Counted from the first letter of the stretch, positions 45,508 to 60,400 are shown. The stretch: 64,000 nucleotides of DNA from Gordionus sp. m RMFG-2023 (GCF_954871325.1 NC_088775.1:47469561-47533560), one strand, 5' to 3'. Translations and numbers: made by a program. The notes: a model not told the origin generated them from the letters alone.

Positions 45508-46330
45508 CAGTTGTTAAACGCTACTTTAAAAGTAGCGCGCTACCACTATCGCTATTTGTCAAAAAAGTAGCGCGCTACCGCTATTTAAAGAAAAGTAGCT
45601 CGCTATTAGCTACTATAGCTACTTTTTATAAAAAAAATCTACAAACAAATTTTTTATTTTTTGCTTATAATGTTATTGTATAGTAAATATATAAAAATTA
45701 ACATTTATAAATATTAAAATATAGTTAGTTTTGATTATAAAAAAATTTATGTAATAAAAATAAATATTTATGGTAATTTGTAACCATATTAATAATAAAA
45801 TAATTTTAATATTATCATCCCCAAGTCTAGAGCGACGATCAAAAAGTATAAGTTTTGCCTTACTAAATAATCTCTTGGCACTAGCACTTGAGGGTAAGGG
45901 CGTATTTAACCTTATATACATATTTTTATTATAAGATAGATTATCAATAATTTTATTTGCAAGTACATCGTATGTCTGACATCCTATTATCATCTTGAGG
46001 GCTAATGCCACATATCTTCTTTTTAAAGTCTTAGCGTCTAGCCAATGGCCTATGATTCCCAAATAAGCTCAAAAATATTTAATCAGATCAATTTATAAAT
46101 ATAAATAAGTTTTTACCTTCTGTTATGTGTCCAACTATCTGCTGTGGTACATATATATGATATCTCTGATAACTTTACTATTAGAGCATCTTTCATCATT
46201 TTAAAGTTATCTGCTATTATATTCATTAGTGTCTGGCGGCATAAAATTGTTGTATTAGGGGATAGAGTTTTAATCATCATGGTAAATGATGGATTATCAA
46301 CCAAGGACATTGGCGAACTGTATAGATTAT
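45508..46330 (-). mobile_element. hAT element with internal deletion; left end CAGTTGTTAAACG
   Basis: The left end CAGTTGTTAAACGCTAC is followed by an array of GTAGCGCGCTAC and GTAGCTCGCTA words. The interior has a shortened transposase on the - strand. The right end and target duplication were not identified, so the end coordinate is approximate. Confidence 0.6.
45673..46310 (-). pseudogene. hAT transposase lacking its catalytic core
   Basis: From 46310 the - strand reads LVDNPSFTMMIKTLSPNTT and SEISYICTTADSWTHNRR (the hAT N-terminal TTDxWT region). After a short gap, IGHWLDAKTLKRRYVALAL and QTYDVLANKIIDNL run directly into LNTPLPSSASAKRLFSKAK and RRSRLGDDN (the C-terminal dimerisation block). 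The middle third of the enzyme, including most of the DDE core, is missing, so a clean internal deletion joins the two halves. Confidence 0.82.
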
Positions 46331-48292
46331 AAAATCAACAATAACTTTATCAGCCAATTTCTGAGAAATATTCATTTGCATTATTAATTAATTTGGTTTG
46401 AAATGAATTAGTCTTTTTTACATATGATCATGATTAAAGTTTACTTTATATTGAAAGAAAACAAAACTTATCTTATCTAGCACGTTGGTCATAGACCTTC
46501 TTAAAATGAGCGAACGTTAATTTTATGAAGGCCCACCCTTCATAAAATTATGCCGATTTTTTTTCTCAAGGTTCCCAACAAACCTTGTACCCAGTTGTAA
46601 TTTAACAAAAATGAATGGTACTTACTATTTCCGATTTTGAAATAGTGATATTTAATGAGTATTATAAAAGAAAATATAAATTTAGTAATCTTATCTATTT
46701 ATGAATCTATAGAATAACCACATCAATTATATAGAATGAGTTAAGAATATTTGAATCCATAGAATTACCACATCAATAATATAGAATGAATTAAGAATAT
46801 ATAGTAGAGTAGTTTTCATTTCATCGTTAATTTTAATTCATTGACTAGAAGTAAAATGATTAAATAAAATTAAATAAAAAACAGTACGACTACTTATGGA
46901 TAATACTAAATCAATTAAACAATTAGGGTCAGCTGAGTGGATTGATGATATTAAAATTGTTTAAAGGAAAGATTTAAATCTGTTACAAGTTTTATTTTTA
47001 TTATAGAAATTTTTATCATAATTATTTCTATTACGAATATTTTCATCATTATAATTATTTTTATTATAATTATGATTTTTATTATTATTATTATTTACCT
47101 TATTATTATAATTGTTATTGTCTAAGACAATAAATTTTTATATTATTGAGAGGCTTAACATTAATCTATTTTATGAAATTTTATTTATTTTTTTTGTTTT
47201 TTCAGGCATGGTAGATATATTTTGATATGGCTCTTAATTATTTACACTTTTTTTAGGTTCCCTTATCCTCCCATATGTTAATTTTTTCTAAAAAATATTT
47301 AGACATTCATCTTTTTGTCTGATTGCCTGCCCTTATTTTTTTTCCCATCCAAAGGCAGACTTTAGATTGACTAGGAGGTTTCGCCACTTTGTATTATTAT
47401 CTTTAAAAAATTTATTAGACTATATATAATCATTTATATTTATAAATATTATGCAATTCTTATATATAATAATTGAACATATTTCATTAATATAAAGTAT
47501 AACAAAATATACATAAAACAAAAATTAACAATGGGCCCCTTTGCTGAGTTCCATATATTTAACAAAATCATGTAATCTTTTGTAAACCCGTTGAATAACC
47601 GATATCTCACTTTTAATTTGAGCGTTTAACGTATTCTCCACATAATACCATTCATTTATTATGTATTCATATCTATAAATTTCAAATTTCAAAAAATATT
47701 TCTATTGTATACATAATATTAAAGAATAGGAAATAAATTTATAATATTATTAGGTAGTCATACATTCTTAGCCAATGGAAAATTTTGAAGTTTTTGTAAA
47801 GATCATTTTAAAAACTAATTAAAATTACCCGTCTAAACCCCTTTCCTTCTATCCCTAAATTCAAATATAAGTGAAAAAATATCAAACCATATTATTTTAA
47901 AAAAATGGAACCCAAATAAAGGACTTCAAAGCCGCTTAAAAGCTCCCTTTAGGAAAACAAGGCGACGTTTATGGGTAAAAGATATAAATATTGCTTTGCA
48001 ATTTTATATTATTATATAACCTCAAATTTTATCATAATAATAGTCTTTACGAAGTGCTTAATAAAATCTTATTCTGTCTGTTTTCTTACTACTACTCGAT
48101 ATATTATTTTATTTTACGATTTTAAATTTTCAAATGTAATAAAAGTTTATATAGGTTATTGAATTATTATTAAAAATAATGAGAAGTTTTTTCTTAATTT
48201 TTTTAAAAAATAAGTAGTATGGCATATTATACAGGTTATAACATTTCCTCCCAGATTAATTATATATGTGAACAAATTAATTCCCATTTTAC
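46331..48292. other. No gene seen; AT microsatellite-like stretch
   Basis: 46995-47125 is a run of TTATTATTA-type and TTATAATTA-type words. Two ~60-base near-repeats stand at 46700-46800 (GAATCCATAGAATTACCACATCAAT type). Any last exon of the C3-like gene beyond 48293 should lie here but was not recognised. Confidence 0.45.
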
Positions 48293-48422
48293 TTTTTATT
48301 CAATAGAGTAGGCTGAGTTCCTATCACTAAATAATAGTTATCAGGCTCAAAAAGAGGACAATGGCATATAGATCTGGTCAATAATAATTTTGTGGAATTG
48401 ACATTAGTTAAATTGTCCAAAC
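48293..48422 (-). CDS. C3-like exon: C345C module, CxCP...YLVIG
   Basis: Acceptor AAAATTATAG, phase 1. It contains LDNLTNVNSTKLLLTRSI and CHCPLFEPDNYYLVIG, the CxCPxLxxxxxYLIMG block of netrin-type modules. It ends either at a TAA (48290-48292) or at GTAAAA after 48293. The family's last ~60 residues were not found, so more exons may follow. Confidence 0.88.
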
Positions 48423-51400
48423 CTATAATTTTTTGCATATTTTATATTAAAAGGATTAAATAAAAGTTTAAATTATATGAATAATTTTAACTACATGTAT
48501 AAAAATTAAATAATTTTATGCTAGTGAATGAGGTTCCAGGTTATATTGCTTAAAATTATTTTACAACCGTTTTGCGGTTTTATAACAGTTCGGGACTAAA
48601 AAAATTATCAACCATCCTTGAAATCGGTTAAAAACATATATAATTAATTTAATTTCGAACAAACGTTTAATTCAGAATATTATCTAACTCGTGAGCATTA
48701 TAATAAGATAAGATAGAACCTGTTTTAAGGGATTTTATTATTGAAACTGTAATTCTTTTATATGCTTCAAATATCTCGATTTCTATAACTTTTACTAGCC
48801 AAACTAAAATAAAATTTAAATGATAAATTAAATTCAATAAAATAAAATACCAAATCCAGCTAGACAAGATTTTTCCTTTAATTGATTTAATGTCAAAGTG
48901 TTTTGACTGCTTGGTAAGGAATCATAACACTGGGAACATTTTTCTTAAGTAAAGTAGATGTAATGTATTTAATTTATATAATAGATAGTGTAAAATTTAC
49001 TAAAAAATAAAATAATATTACATTGTGACAAATTTATATAAATATAAAAACTATGAGTAAATTTTTTACTTTCAAAACAAATACATTTTTCCCCATCACA
49101 GTATGAGTTTAATAAGTTACTACCCTTTCTAGCGTGATAAAAAATTATACAAGAATCACTAAATTTTCCATATGAATTAATTTTGATAGTCGCTGGTTGA
49201 ATTGAAGAAACTATATTTTTTCTTTGAATAAGGAACTGAATGTTCAAAGGTACACTATATTTAATCTAGAAAAATTAAATATTTTTTGAAAAATAGATTA
49301 GCTTTGTGGTAATATACAAAATAAATAATTTTATCCAAAATATATTTAAAATAAAGAAATATTAAGGTTTAATATCAGTCTGTCAACATATGTACTTAGT
49401 ATATATATGCCTATTGAGATACGGAAATGGAAATTCTATAAGTTTTGAATCATTTGAAAAGTCTGATTTGACGGAAAATGTACCGCAGAATGTATAGAGT
49501 ACCCATACATTCAGACAATTTTACCTTACAATTATACTTTTAATCTTTTTATATAATTATTTTGTATAAATTAAAAAATACTTAAAGTTCTTAGTGATAT
49601 TTGTCTATAATACATAAGATATACTCTGCATATTAAGAAATACATTTCCGGTCGGATTATGTTTTTCAAATTTAAAAATTGTCTGAATTAAAAAATTAAT
49701 CCCCATATACCACATATATTTTCCATTTAATTGTAATTATATCATAATTTACATATATCATAATATTACTTCTTTTTATATAAGACTAGATATAATATGA
49801 ATTTATTATCCAACATCTTTGAAAACATAGCTGGCCAACCCGGCCTGAATTTGGAAAATCATGTCCTAGAACTATAAGAAATTATTACACTGGTATACTC
49901 AAAATGTCCATGTGAATTTTTTTTATTATCTATTTCTCTATTTTAAAAATTGTCTTAACACAACACAAAAAAATATTCTTTTATTAAGCTATCCTACCCT
50001 GCACTTAGTTTAAAAAAATTAATGATAAATCAGCATGAATTAGATTACAAATCCTCATGAAAATTTGTTGTACGAGGTAAAAATTATTTTTTAAAAAAGT
50101 TTCAAACTTCTAGTATAACATTTATGTGTTTAAGGTATAAACAATATGTTAGTTAGAATGTTTGATTGCCTTTTGTAATTCTGTTTGATGAAGGAAGGTA
50201 CTAATAGAATAATTATTGATGCATATATTCAGGCTAGTTCTCGGCTTCCAATGATTGATATAAATATAGAATGTCAATAGCCCTTTAAATAAACGGGTGA
50301 TACTGAAAACTATGCATATTAGGAATCGGAAAGGAATTTTTAATTAAGAAGAATGTATGGTGCGGAGATAAGGATTGTAAGAGGGGTGTTGTCCTTTTTA
50401 GGAATGATAAAATAAAAAAGTGTGAATGCTAATTATTCCTCCGATTGGTGAACCCATGTGAAACATATTCTCGAGAGTAGTGGATGAGAATGGAAAGTAG
50501 AGAGGCAGTTGGGGAATTGTAAAATATTGTTTAAGGAGTGGCCAATAAGTGGCTTGGTTAAAATGAAAAATTTAAACCAAACCATTTATTATTCGATTAA
50601 ATGAATATGATTATTACTATTATTTATTTATTCTTGAGAATACTTATTAAGCAGAGTATATAAATAATTTTTCCCTGAATTATTTGCAGTTTACCTAGGT
50701 CAAGCGTTTAATCAAATAATGTCTTTCTAACCTTATAATTTTACCTCCCCTATTCTAGTTCTCCTAAAGGTTAGTTACAAAAAATTGATAGATTTTTAAC
50801 CCTCTGAACATCAACTTAGAACTTTCAATGACCTCTATCAGATTTCTTGTTTTTTGCTGATCAAATTATATTTTTGATAAAAAAATCTGACCAATTTTCT
50901 TTTAAAACTAATATTCTATTATTTATGCTGTTTAAATATTAATTTTATACTGGTAAAATTGAAAAGAAGTAATTAAGTGATCAAAATGTACTGAAAATTT
51001 TATAAAAATTGGTGGGTTTAATTATTTCGCCATTATTTTTTACTTGGTTGAAAGTCTTTAAATGGGCTTGTAAAAAAATAATATATGTAATCAAATTAAA
51101 ACTAAAGATAGAAAATATTGAGAATTTAGATATAATAAATGAAATCGTGCTGTTATTTTTTTAATGTTTTTTATAGAATAGAAAAAAAAAGAATTAATTT
51201 GAGAGATTGATCCTTTTTTCAGATATGAAATTGAGAATTAATATCTTAAGGTGGCTGAGGACCCATAGGAATTTGCCAATGGGGACGAGAGCCCTATAAT
51301 CCCATTTTGCATATAATCGATTAGTTATTCTCATAGAGTGGCTATGTTAATTTCAACACAATTTTCATTTAGAAGAAGGGTATTTATAGAAACATAATTT

Positions 51401-54400
51401 AATAATAAGCGTGTAAAACATACTTCTTTAATAACAAAATATATTGCATTATCGGTCACATATATGTTTTGGATAGCCGTATCTTTTTTTATAAAATTGT
51501 GGGCTAATGAAACTGTTTGATTGGGAAAGGGTAGAGTGTTGGAAATGGGAGTCATGCCAGTAAACAAGGCCACTTCGACTATGACTTGCCCGGATGGAAA
51601 AAATCGTCTTAAATATCTATTTTTGCAAATGTGAACTAAGTTAGTTGTGTAAATTTTTATTTAAAAATAATTATATTACATCAAAAGTTTAAATGATATG
51701 ATTATAATTTATAAATTACAAATTCAGGTGATTATTAAAAGAAATGCCTTATTTTTTAAGCTTCACACAAAGAAAAACATTAACTACCAGTGCAGTATTT
51801 TTTTATTTAATGTAGAGATTGGATAGAAATCTAACATGTTAACAAAACTTTTTATATGACATTTTGCTTCAGCTTCTTCAAAAAAAAACTTAGAAATATT
51901 TAACTTTATAGTGATGTTGAGTCCAATTCGCAATCTACTGATATGAGATCTTACTTCTTTGTTGTGAAAACTGAGCTGGAATGGATATCGATTATCTTGA
52001 TTAAGACAGATAAAAATATTAAGCAAACATGGTTAATTTAAAAGTTATAAGGGTAGGGGGGACCGTGGTTATGCGGCAGATGGGGTAAAAAGACTATAAC
52101 CTTTTCATCTCCATGGATAATTGTTTCAAATTTAGTCATATTATTTTTATACATATAGTTTACCTCTACCATATGTTTATTTAATAATGGGCGCTCTAAA
52201 TTCTAAAGATATTGGCAAAAATAATTTTTTCCTCTTTTTTACCAATCTTTTTATTTGGTATTACTTGTTTTAAGACGAAAGTACTCTTTTGAGTTTTATG
52301 AAATTTAAAGGATATATTGCTACTGAATAAACTTGGTCCTGGATTTTTAGCTTACCTAGATAATTGCTAGTTATTCTAACTAACTGCCTCTAGTACGCCA
52401 AGGGGATAAACTGGCAAATTTGTGAAGCAATAAATTTCCAGGGCAACAACCCTACAAAATATTTTAAGCGAGTTTTCTGCCTGTATAATCTACCCACTAT
52501 ATGATATTCTTACCATATCGTTCTAGAAAAAACCATTTTGGATGACATTATTCCTAGTTATATCCAAAATAATGTTGATGTAAGTCTAGGAACAGCTGAT
52601 GAATCTTTAAACAACTCATTGTCAAAGCAATGATAGCAGGCGCTTTTTTCTATGGGGGAAGGGGGTATGATGCAATATTGTCATTGAAATATACTAAGAG
52701 TAAATGGGGGAGGGGAGGAAACTAGGAGGGGAGGTATAGTGTTTCTAAACTAATTTTGATCTTTGCTAAGAAATATCTAGTTGGTAGTCTTTCAGGATGT
52801 AATATTGTCATTCAAGAAAAAATGCTAAGATTTTATATAATGCAGTACTTGTCCTGATTAGGAATACCCTATTGATGCCAGCAGGAATTATCTATTTTAT
52901 GTCCATCTTTATTGTGAAGACTAATTAATTTTTAATATTCTAATTTGTTTTAATTGTGTATTAATTATAACAATAAAATATATAAAAAATAGTGTTTTGT
53001 GGGTCAAATTTGATATTTGTCATCTTTCGCCGAAGGGCTTAACTACCTAAGGTCGTTGTTAAATAAAAAAAGTATAATTTACTTAATCCTAAATGTCCAC
53101 AGCATAAAAGGAAGAAAATCCCCGTTTTATAAATTTATCTAATGATGCAATTAGTTTAATTTTATAAAATAAAGATATTTATCTCAAAAGGGCAAAATAT
53201 CTGCACTTCAGTAATTATTTCCATTTAGCACAGAATATAAAATATTGACAAAAATAATTTTTTATACAAGATTGCATAAATTGGTTAAAAAAAAGAAGAT
53301 TTAAATTTAAAAAAAACTATTAAGGGAAATCTCATTTGTATCAATTGTCATATCAAATTGGCATGTTTCATCATTGAGACTTGGGTAAAAGTAGGTTTTC
53401 AAATGATTATCCAACGATGGAGCATTTTCAGATTGGGGGCTCAATTTTTTTATATGAAAATGTGTCTTTGAAGAAGTATAAAAATAAATGTAAATATAAA
53501 TTATAAATTAACCATTCAGATATATTAGTTATATATTATCAATCATTTTAGCATAGAACAAAATCGAAAGAGTTGCTGGTCAATGAATTTAAAGACTGCT
53601 GTAAACAAATCTTTTGTTCAGTGGCGTAGCCAAGGCTTAATCTATGAGGGGGGTTTAATTTTTTTGGGGGGGGCTTCGCCCCCAAACCGCATTTTAAAAA
53701 TTTGCCCATATTTTGTGTTTTATTAGTGTCTAACCACTATAGTAGCCAGCATAAATGAAAAAAATATTAGTAACAAAATTTTTTCTGAAAATTTTATCAA
53801 TGTTTAGTCAATTGTAAATTAATTCAATCCATTCGGTGTAGAAAGAAGAATAGAATCGCCCCCCAAACCTCCCTTTTTTTATGATCACTCAAAATATCTA
53901 ATTCTATGTTAAAAATAATTATTTTAAATAAATTTGCATATAACAAATTTTTCAGAGAATTTCATTATAGATTTTATTTATTATTTATACAATAAAATAA
54001 ATTTCAAAATGTATAAATTTTATACAGATTATATTAAAAATTTATTCTAAATAACTATATTTAAAAAAAATAGAATTACAATAAAATAGTAATTCTGTGC
54101 GGTATTTAAAAAAATCTAATTTAAAAATTAAAATATAATTAATACAAAGAATATTAATAAAACATAAATAATTCTTATAAGAGATCCGCAAAAGTAGGAA
54201 AATCGGGTTCGGGCTTGGTCGGGCCTAATATTTTTAAAAAAATTCGGTCCGGGTATGTTAAATTTTTTATGTAAAATAAAAATATTTGATTTTATTTATA
54301 AAATCTAGACGCCATATAACATATATCTTTTATTTTGAGTAATTATAAAGTAATTATAAAAATGAATTTCTATATTTAAATAAATTCGGGCCCGGCCGGC

Positions 54401-57400
54401 AAAACATTTAAAAAAAAATTCGGGTTCAGGCCGGTAAAACTTTTCGGGCAAGGCTGGGCTTGAAAAATTAGGCCCAATGCAGATCACTAATTCTTAGTGC
54501 AAATGCAATATTTTTATTAGAAATATTATAATATATAAATATTATGAGTTAGAATTCATTACAATTACGTTTTGAATATAAAAATTTTATGACTAAGATC
54601 ATATTATAATAATATAGCAATTTTTTAATTTGAATTTATAAAGAGAGGTCTACTTTTCTCTGAGATTTGACTAATTCATCTATATCAAATTTTTATCTAG
54701 AATAATCTCCTTATAAATATTTAATATTGCGAATCCATTTAAACGGCTTTCACCGGTGCTATTTCTTAAATAGGTTTTTAACCTTTTCAAAGTTGAAAAA
54801 GACCTTTCATTAGTGAAGGTGCTAATCGGTAAGGTAGCTAAAATTAAAAGCAATATTTTGATATTAGGCAATGAATCTAAAGTCCAATTATACATGAAAA
54901 GGGCCTGCAAAGCATATTTTGGTCTCAAAGAGTACTTTATTCTGTCAAAATTTTTATACCAAAATTCAACATCACAAAGTTAGTTATATCATACGATTCT
55001 GATAATTCATCAGAATAAAACTCTGAGATTTTCTTAATATCCTCTCGCGTTTCAAGTGTAATTAGACTCAACCGGCAAAAGAAAATAAAAGCTGTTTAAT
55101 AAAATTGTGACTAATAAATCTTTCCTTTAATTGAAATAAAAATGGATCAATAAGAGGAGTAAAAATTTTATTTTTTAAAAATCCGCAATCGTAGATTCAT
55201 CTATTTAAGCGATTGGACTATCTAGAAACTACTCTAGGTTTAAATTTTTTAATCCCAAACATATTAGCGATCACCTTTACTTTCTCATTACATTTACCAA
55301 ATTAAATAATTTTTCTTTTATTTAAAAATTATTAAAAGTTAATTAAAATTTTTAAAACTATCTAATTAGTTTAAAATATAAATATTATTATTAAATTTAT
55401 AAATATCTAATTTAACTATGCAAGAAAAAATTTACAATTTTTTATTGTTATTTAATATTTTACATATAATTTTTAATATATATTTTTAAAGAATGTTATC
55501 ATTTAAAATTGAAAATTCTTATTTGTTTTTTAAAATATTTTTCATTTTCATATCGTATATAATTTTATTTATAAATTGACATTTTTTAAATAAAATTATT
55601 CGCAATAAGAAAAATTTTTTTAAAAAAAATTATTTTTCGGAGGTTATGGGGGGGGGGAGGTTCAATCCCAACCCCCCCCCTTCTCTACGCCACTGCTTTT
55701 GTTAAGTATCATTAATATAGTGATATGTGGTTTTATTGAAAAAATTTTGACAATATCACTTAGATTCAATAAATTAAGAAACATCAAACAATATATGAAT
55801 CTTTAATAAACAAATAATATTTATGCAACGATATACATTATTCTGTTCCCCAAACACACAAGGAATCTTCTTTTTGTAAAATTTGGAAGATATTTGATTG
55901 ATGAAATAGGTTAAAGCCTGCAAACCAATTAACGTCTAAAATTTAATAATATTGTAAATTAGATTAAAAATAATTTATTCATTAAATATTATGTTAAATA
56001 TAATCTATATTTAAAAAATGATTAGTAAAATTTGAAAATATATAAAGAACAGAAAAATTAGTTAGTTAACGGTCTGTTTTTTTTTCTATTTTAGCCTAAA
56101 ATTGGCGGGTTGTCCTTTAGAAATATAAACAATGTTGGATGGGGGAGGGAATTTTATAAATATTTTGCTGACTTCTTATATTAGGAGGTATTTTTTTTAG
56201 GGAAATATTTGTTTCATAGTTTTAGGGCACTGTCTTGGTGCTCCAATATATAATACCCGATTAATTATTACTTATTTATCAATCAGTGTTTCCAGCCAAT
56301 AAGCAGAAACTCATTATAGGCCAAATACAAACTATAATGGCACGCCTTAGATTGAGTCTTAAACATCAGATTTTATTGAGATATCTAGGTTTCTTTCTCT
56401 CTTTTAAAATATTTTGAATCTTATAATTCTACGATCTTTATAGATAATATTTATTCTATTTAATAGTTATAGAAGTAAAATGGTTAAAATCTCATTATAT
56501 TTTGAATCGATAATATTTTTAAAATTTATATAAATCTGAATCCCTATATTAAAAAAATTCTAAGTAGGAAGCTAGCCAAATTTTTTAAATATTTATTCTA
56601 TAGCTTAGACCAATATGAACCGTTTGGTAAACAGTAAATAAAAAAGGTTATTAGCAAAATAAGAAAATTTCCATAATTAGATCAAGATTCAAGGTAAAAC
56701 GAAAAATATAGAAGTAATAAAGCAATTACAATTATAACAAAAAAAAATTAAATTGATATAGATAAATAAAATACTATAATCATAAAAAATCAATTCTTTG
56801 TCGTATTTTATATAAGATGCAAAAGGTAAAGGTACAAAAGCTAGAATGATGGAAGATTAACATTACTATGACACAATAACACAATATAATGGAAGATGGG
56901 CTAAATTTATTGAGTTAGCTTGAATATTGTATATGATCATGCGCCGCAAGCAAAGGCTTATGTAGGGTATATGAGAAAATATATCGAGAAAAACTTTATA
57001 AAAATAGAACCGTAATTAACCTGGGAAAGATTTAGTTTTAGAGCATAGTGTTGGCAAAAAATTCCCTAATATTTCTCCAAAAGAAGAAAACTTTAAAATA
57101 TTCCTAAAATTAAATGGGGTAGGCCAACAAATATGCATTTCAATCATTACTTAAATTCAAATGCAAATTTTGAGGATAGAGAAACAAGCCCGATGGGGAA
57201 ATGATTATATCCGAATTATAGTAAGAAATAAAAAAAAATTATATAAAGTATGGCATAAGGCAAAGTTTTATGAGAATATGGAAGCCTATCAAAGAAATAC
57301 GAATGTGACATAGAAAAAGCAGAAATTTATAAAGGTATACACAATAGCTTATATTCAGAAGAAGGGGAATAAAATATTTTAAATCGCGCGAGGGTATGGA

Positions 57401-60400
57401 GACTTTATAACTTAGACAAGGTCGACAAAATATAAATATAGGAGGTACTCAAAAATGAAATGCATATCGCAGAGAGATGGAAATAAATGACTAAATGATG
57501 AGCACAAAATTACAGATGGTTTAAAATTTCCAACCCCTCAAATAGTTGAAAGTGTTTTAAAACCAAAGTGATTGATGCTCTCAAGATTGAAGGATAAAAA
57601 AAGCAGGCGCGTAGCCAGAAATTTTCTACGGGTGGGGGGATAATCTTTTAAATTTTTTGGATCTAAAAATTTATTAGAACTAATCATATAAAATTTATTA
57701 AAACTAATCATCATATAAAATTTATAGAACCAATCATATTTGAAGATATGATAATTTCGAACACAAATAATAAAATATTGGAAAATTATATTAAGAGCAA
57801 ATATAATACGGTTAAAAAATATTATAGCTATAAACCGGTATGTAAATCACAATGCCAAATTTTTAATAATTGTCTTATGTTGGGGATTAGATCTCTATGA
57901 GTAAACCTAGTCTATTCAATCAATTTTAAGATGTCTTAATTTAATATAGGTTTTTATGCTTTGTAATGAAGAAACCTCTCATTTGTGCTTGTATTATTTG
58001 TATTGTCTAATATAAAATAATTTTAATAATTTGGAAATCTTATAAAATATATTTTAAAGTATGCGATGCTTCCACTGTCTTGGAAGATAATCTACAAAAA
58101 TGAATCTTTTATTCATACTATTTAAGTTCTGAAATTAATTTGCCTTCAGATACATTTATATCCTATGAATAAAATTTAGCTAAATATTTAATTTTTCAAT
58201 ATCAAGATGTATTTGTAAATTGGATAGAGCCATTTAATAAATTACATATGTTCATTAATTTGAGTCAAAATTCCAAGGTGGATTAAAAATGGTCATTTTA
58301 TAATAATCCCCAATTGAGTCCACGTTAATTTTGGAACGATTTGTTAGTCGTTGAAAGTCGAGGCTTATATCTCTAAATCATATAATTTCGGGTTCACCTC
58401 AACAATCTCATAAATCTCGAGAAATTCCAGGTTGATATTATCTTTTGGCTTTCTAAGTTGTAATATAATAATACTCGTAACTTCAGCCAAATTCATTTTT
58501 TTTGAAAAATATTGCATAAATTGTTGTGTAATAAATAATTTATTAATATATTCCAATGAAAAAAATGGCAGCCATATTAAATCTAATAATGCATCGCTCA
58601 GATAAAATATCTGTTTTAGGTGATTCTGATATTTCTTCAAGGGCATACAAAGTATGCTCTTCTAGATCCAACAAATAATGTAGCGTGATGTCGAAGGCTC
58701 CATTTTGTCGCGCAGGCTTTTTACAGTTTCTTTTTTCCTATGGCACAAGATATTTTAAAATTAATTATATTCAACAAATTCTGTCTTTTTGGATATCTGA
58801 GCTTTTTATGTATTCTAGAAATTTTCCAATCATAGTTGTTAGTAGAGATAAATTAATAGTTTTTTTTTGGTTGATAAAATTTTCTTATATTTATCAGTCT
58901 TTAAGGTTTAAAAAATGTAAGAAAATAACTTTAAATTTTCGTAAAATAAAATATTAATATACAAAAAAATAAATATTTAAATTAATTTTAACTTTTGGCT
59001 AATATTTAGAATAGAATATAATTTTTATATTTTTCCAAAAATTCTTGCTACGGGGGGGGGGGTTAACCCAACCCTACAAAAATAAAAGGACATTCAAGAA
59101 TCCAAAAATTATAGGGGGGTTCTTAGTATTTTTAAATTTAAATAAATAACTGGCTATATGAAATGAATATTGAGAATATGTAATGCTAAGCTGAACTAAT
59201 ACAGATATTATTTATTTAAAATTTAAATATATTGCTAGATATGACTATTGTAATGATTTAAAATGTTTAAAAAAAAATTCTTATACAAAATATATTGTAT
59301 TTTTTTTTTATTTTATAAAATGTAATTTAATTTTAAAGAAGCTAGGTTTAATAATTACATCAAAATGAAGTATGAATTTCTGTTGATTAAGTATGCGATT
59401 TAGCGAATGAAAAATATTTTTGGCCTTTTCAAATCTTCCCAGCCTACTCATGATCATCAAACTATAACCCAAAGTGTCTATATCATTAAAACTGGCTATA
59501 GGCGTCTTATCTATAACGATTATTTTTACAAGGCAAAATATAATTTAAAACCAATTTTTAGAAGACGAATGTTGAGGTTTTATAACAATTATAAAAATTA
59601 ATAAAGAAATTACACCTAGATCCTGTGACAGCATATTTAATAACATCCCTATATCTAGTTCCGCCTTGTTGTTATTCGTGTATAGAACTCTTGCATAGAG
59701 TGATATAGCTAAGATATCAGTATTATTTGATTTGCTTTGGGATAAGAAGGCATAGGCTTTATCTTTGGACCTTTTGAACCTTAAGCTCTAAATAAGCGCA
59801 TGTGTTAATATTTTTATTTTCTATTACAATGCTATGAAAATATAATGAATCATAAGAGAAATATATTAAATGGAAGCTTATATTTGTTCATCCAATAAGT
59901 GATAGAACACTAAAACTAATTAACTTCCCAATTTTTAAATATAATAACACATATATTCGATTCGAATATGAGTTATTAAAAAATTTATTCGTCGAATAAA
60001 AAACTTTTCATTATTTGACGAAATATTTCAAAATTATTCGTATTATTTGAAAGTTTCATTATTCGAAATTGTAGGTATATATTCGAATTTATTCGTAAAC
60101 CGAGATGCGTCAATACTTCTAATTTTTTGCCGATGCTATGAGCCCAATGTCCTAAATGGAAAAAATTTATTAATGAATTTATTAATTTTGAAGAAAAAAA
60201 TAACAAGCTATTTTTAATGTAAAAATAAAATAAAAATAAAATAGTGTTCTAAATCATTTTCGTCATTTATACAGAAATTTTTTTTTTTAAAAAAATGATA
60301 TTGACACTATTTTATTTTTACATTAAAAATAGCTTATCTTATTTTTTTCTTCCAAATTAATAAATTTACTTATTTATATTTTTTCTAATTAGGACACAAT

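Larger units (their letters stand above)
53619..55695 (-). mobile_element. hAT element, CAGTGGCGTAG ends, in a C3-like intron
   Basis: The ends CAGTGGCGTAGCC and CTACGCCACTG are flanked by the perfect duplication CTTTTGTT (53611-53618, 55696-55703). G- or C-runs and GGGGGCTTCGCCCCC sit just inside the left end, with further G- and C-runs at the right. It carries a decayed transposase on the - strand and a nested 311-bp MITE. Confidence 0.95.

Noticed and set aside
52526-52584. + strand exon ILDDIIPSYIQNNVD with consensus GTAAGT
   Set aside because: Isolated, on the opposite strand to the surrounding C3-like gene, and with no partner exon.
55783-55917. CVFGEQNN as a thioester site (GCGEQN) that has lost its cysteine
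   Set aside because: Exons with later thioester-domain positions lie upstream at 59-61 kb, so this exon cannot hold the thioester. FGEQNN-x5-NI fits the last helices of the domain.
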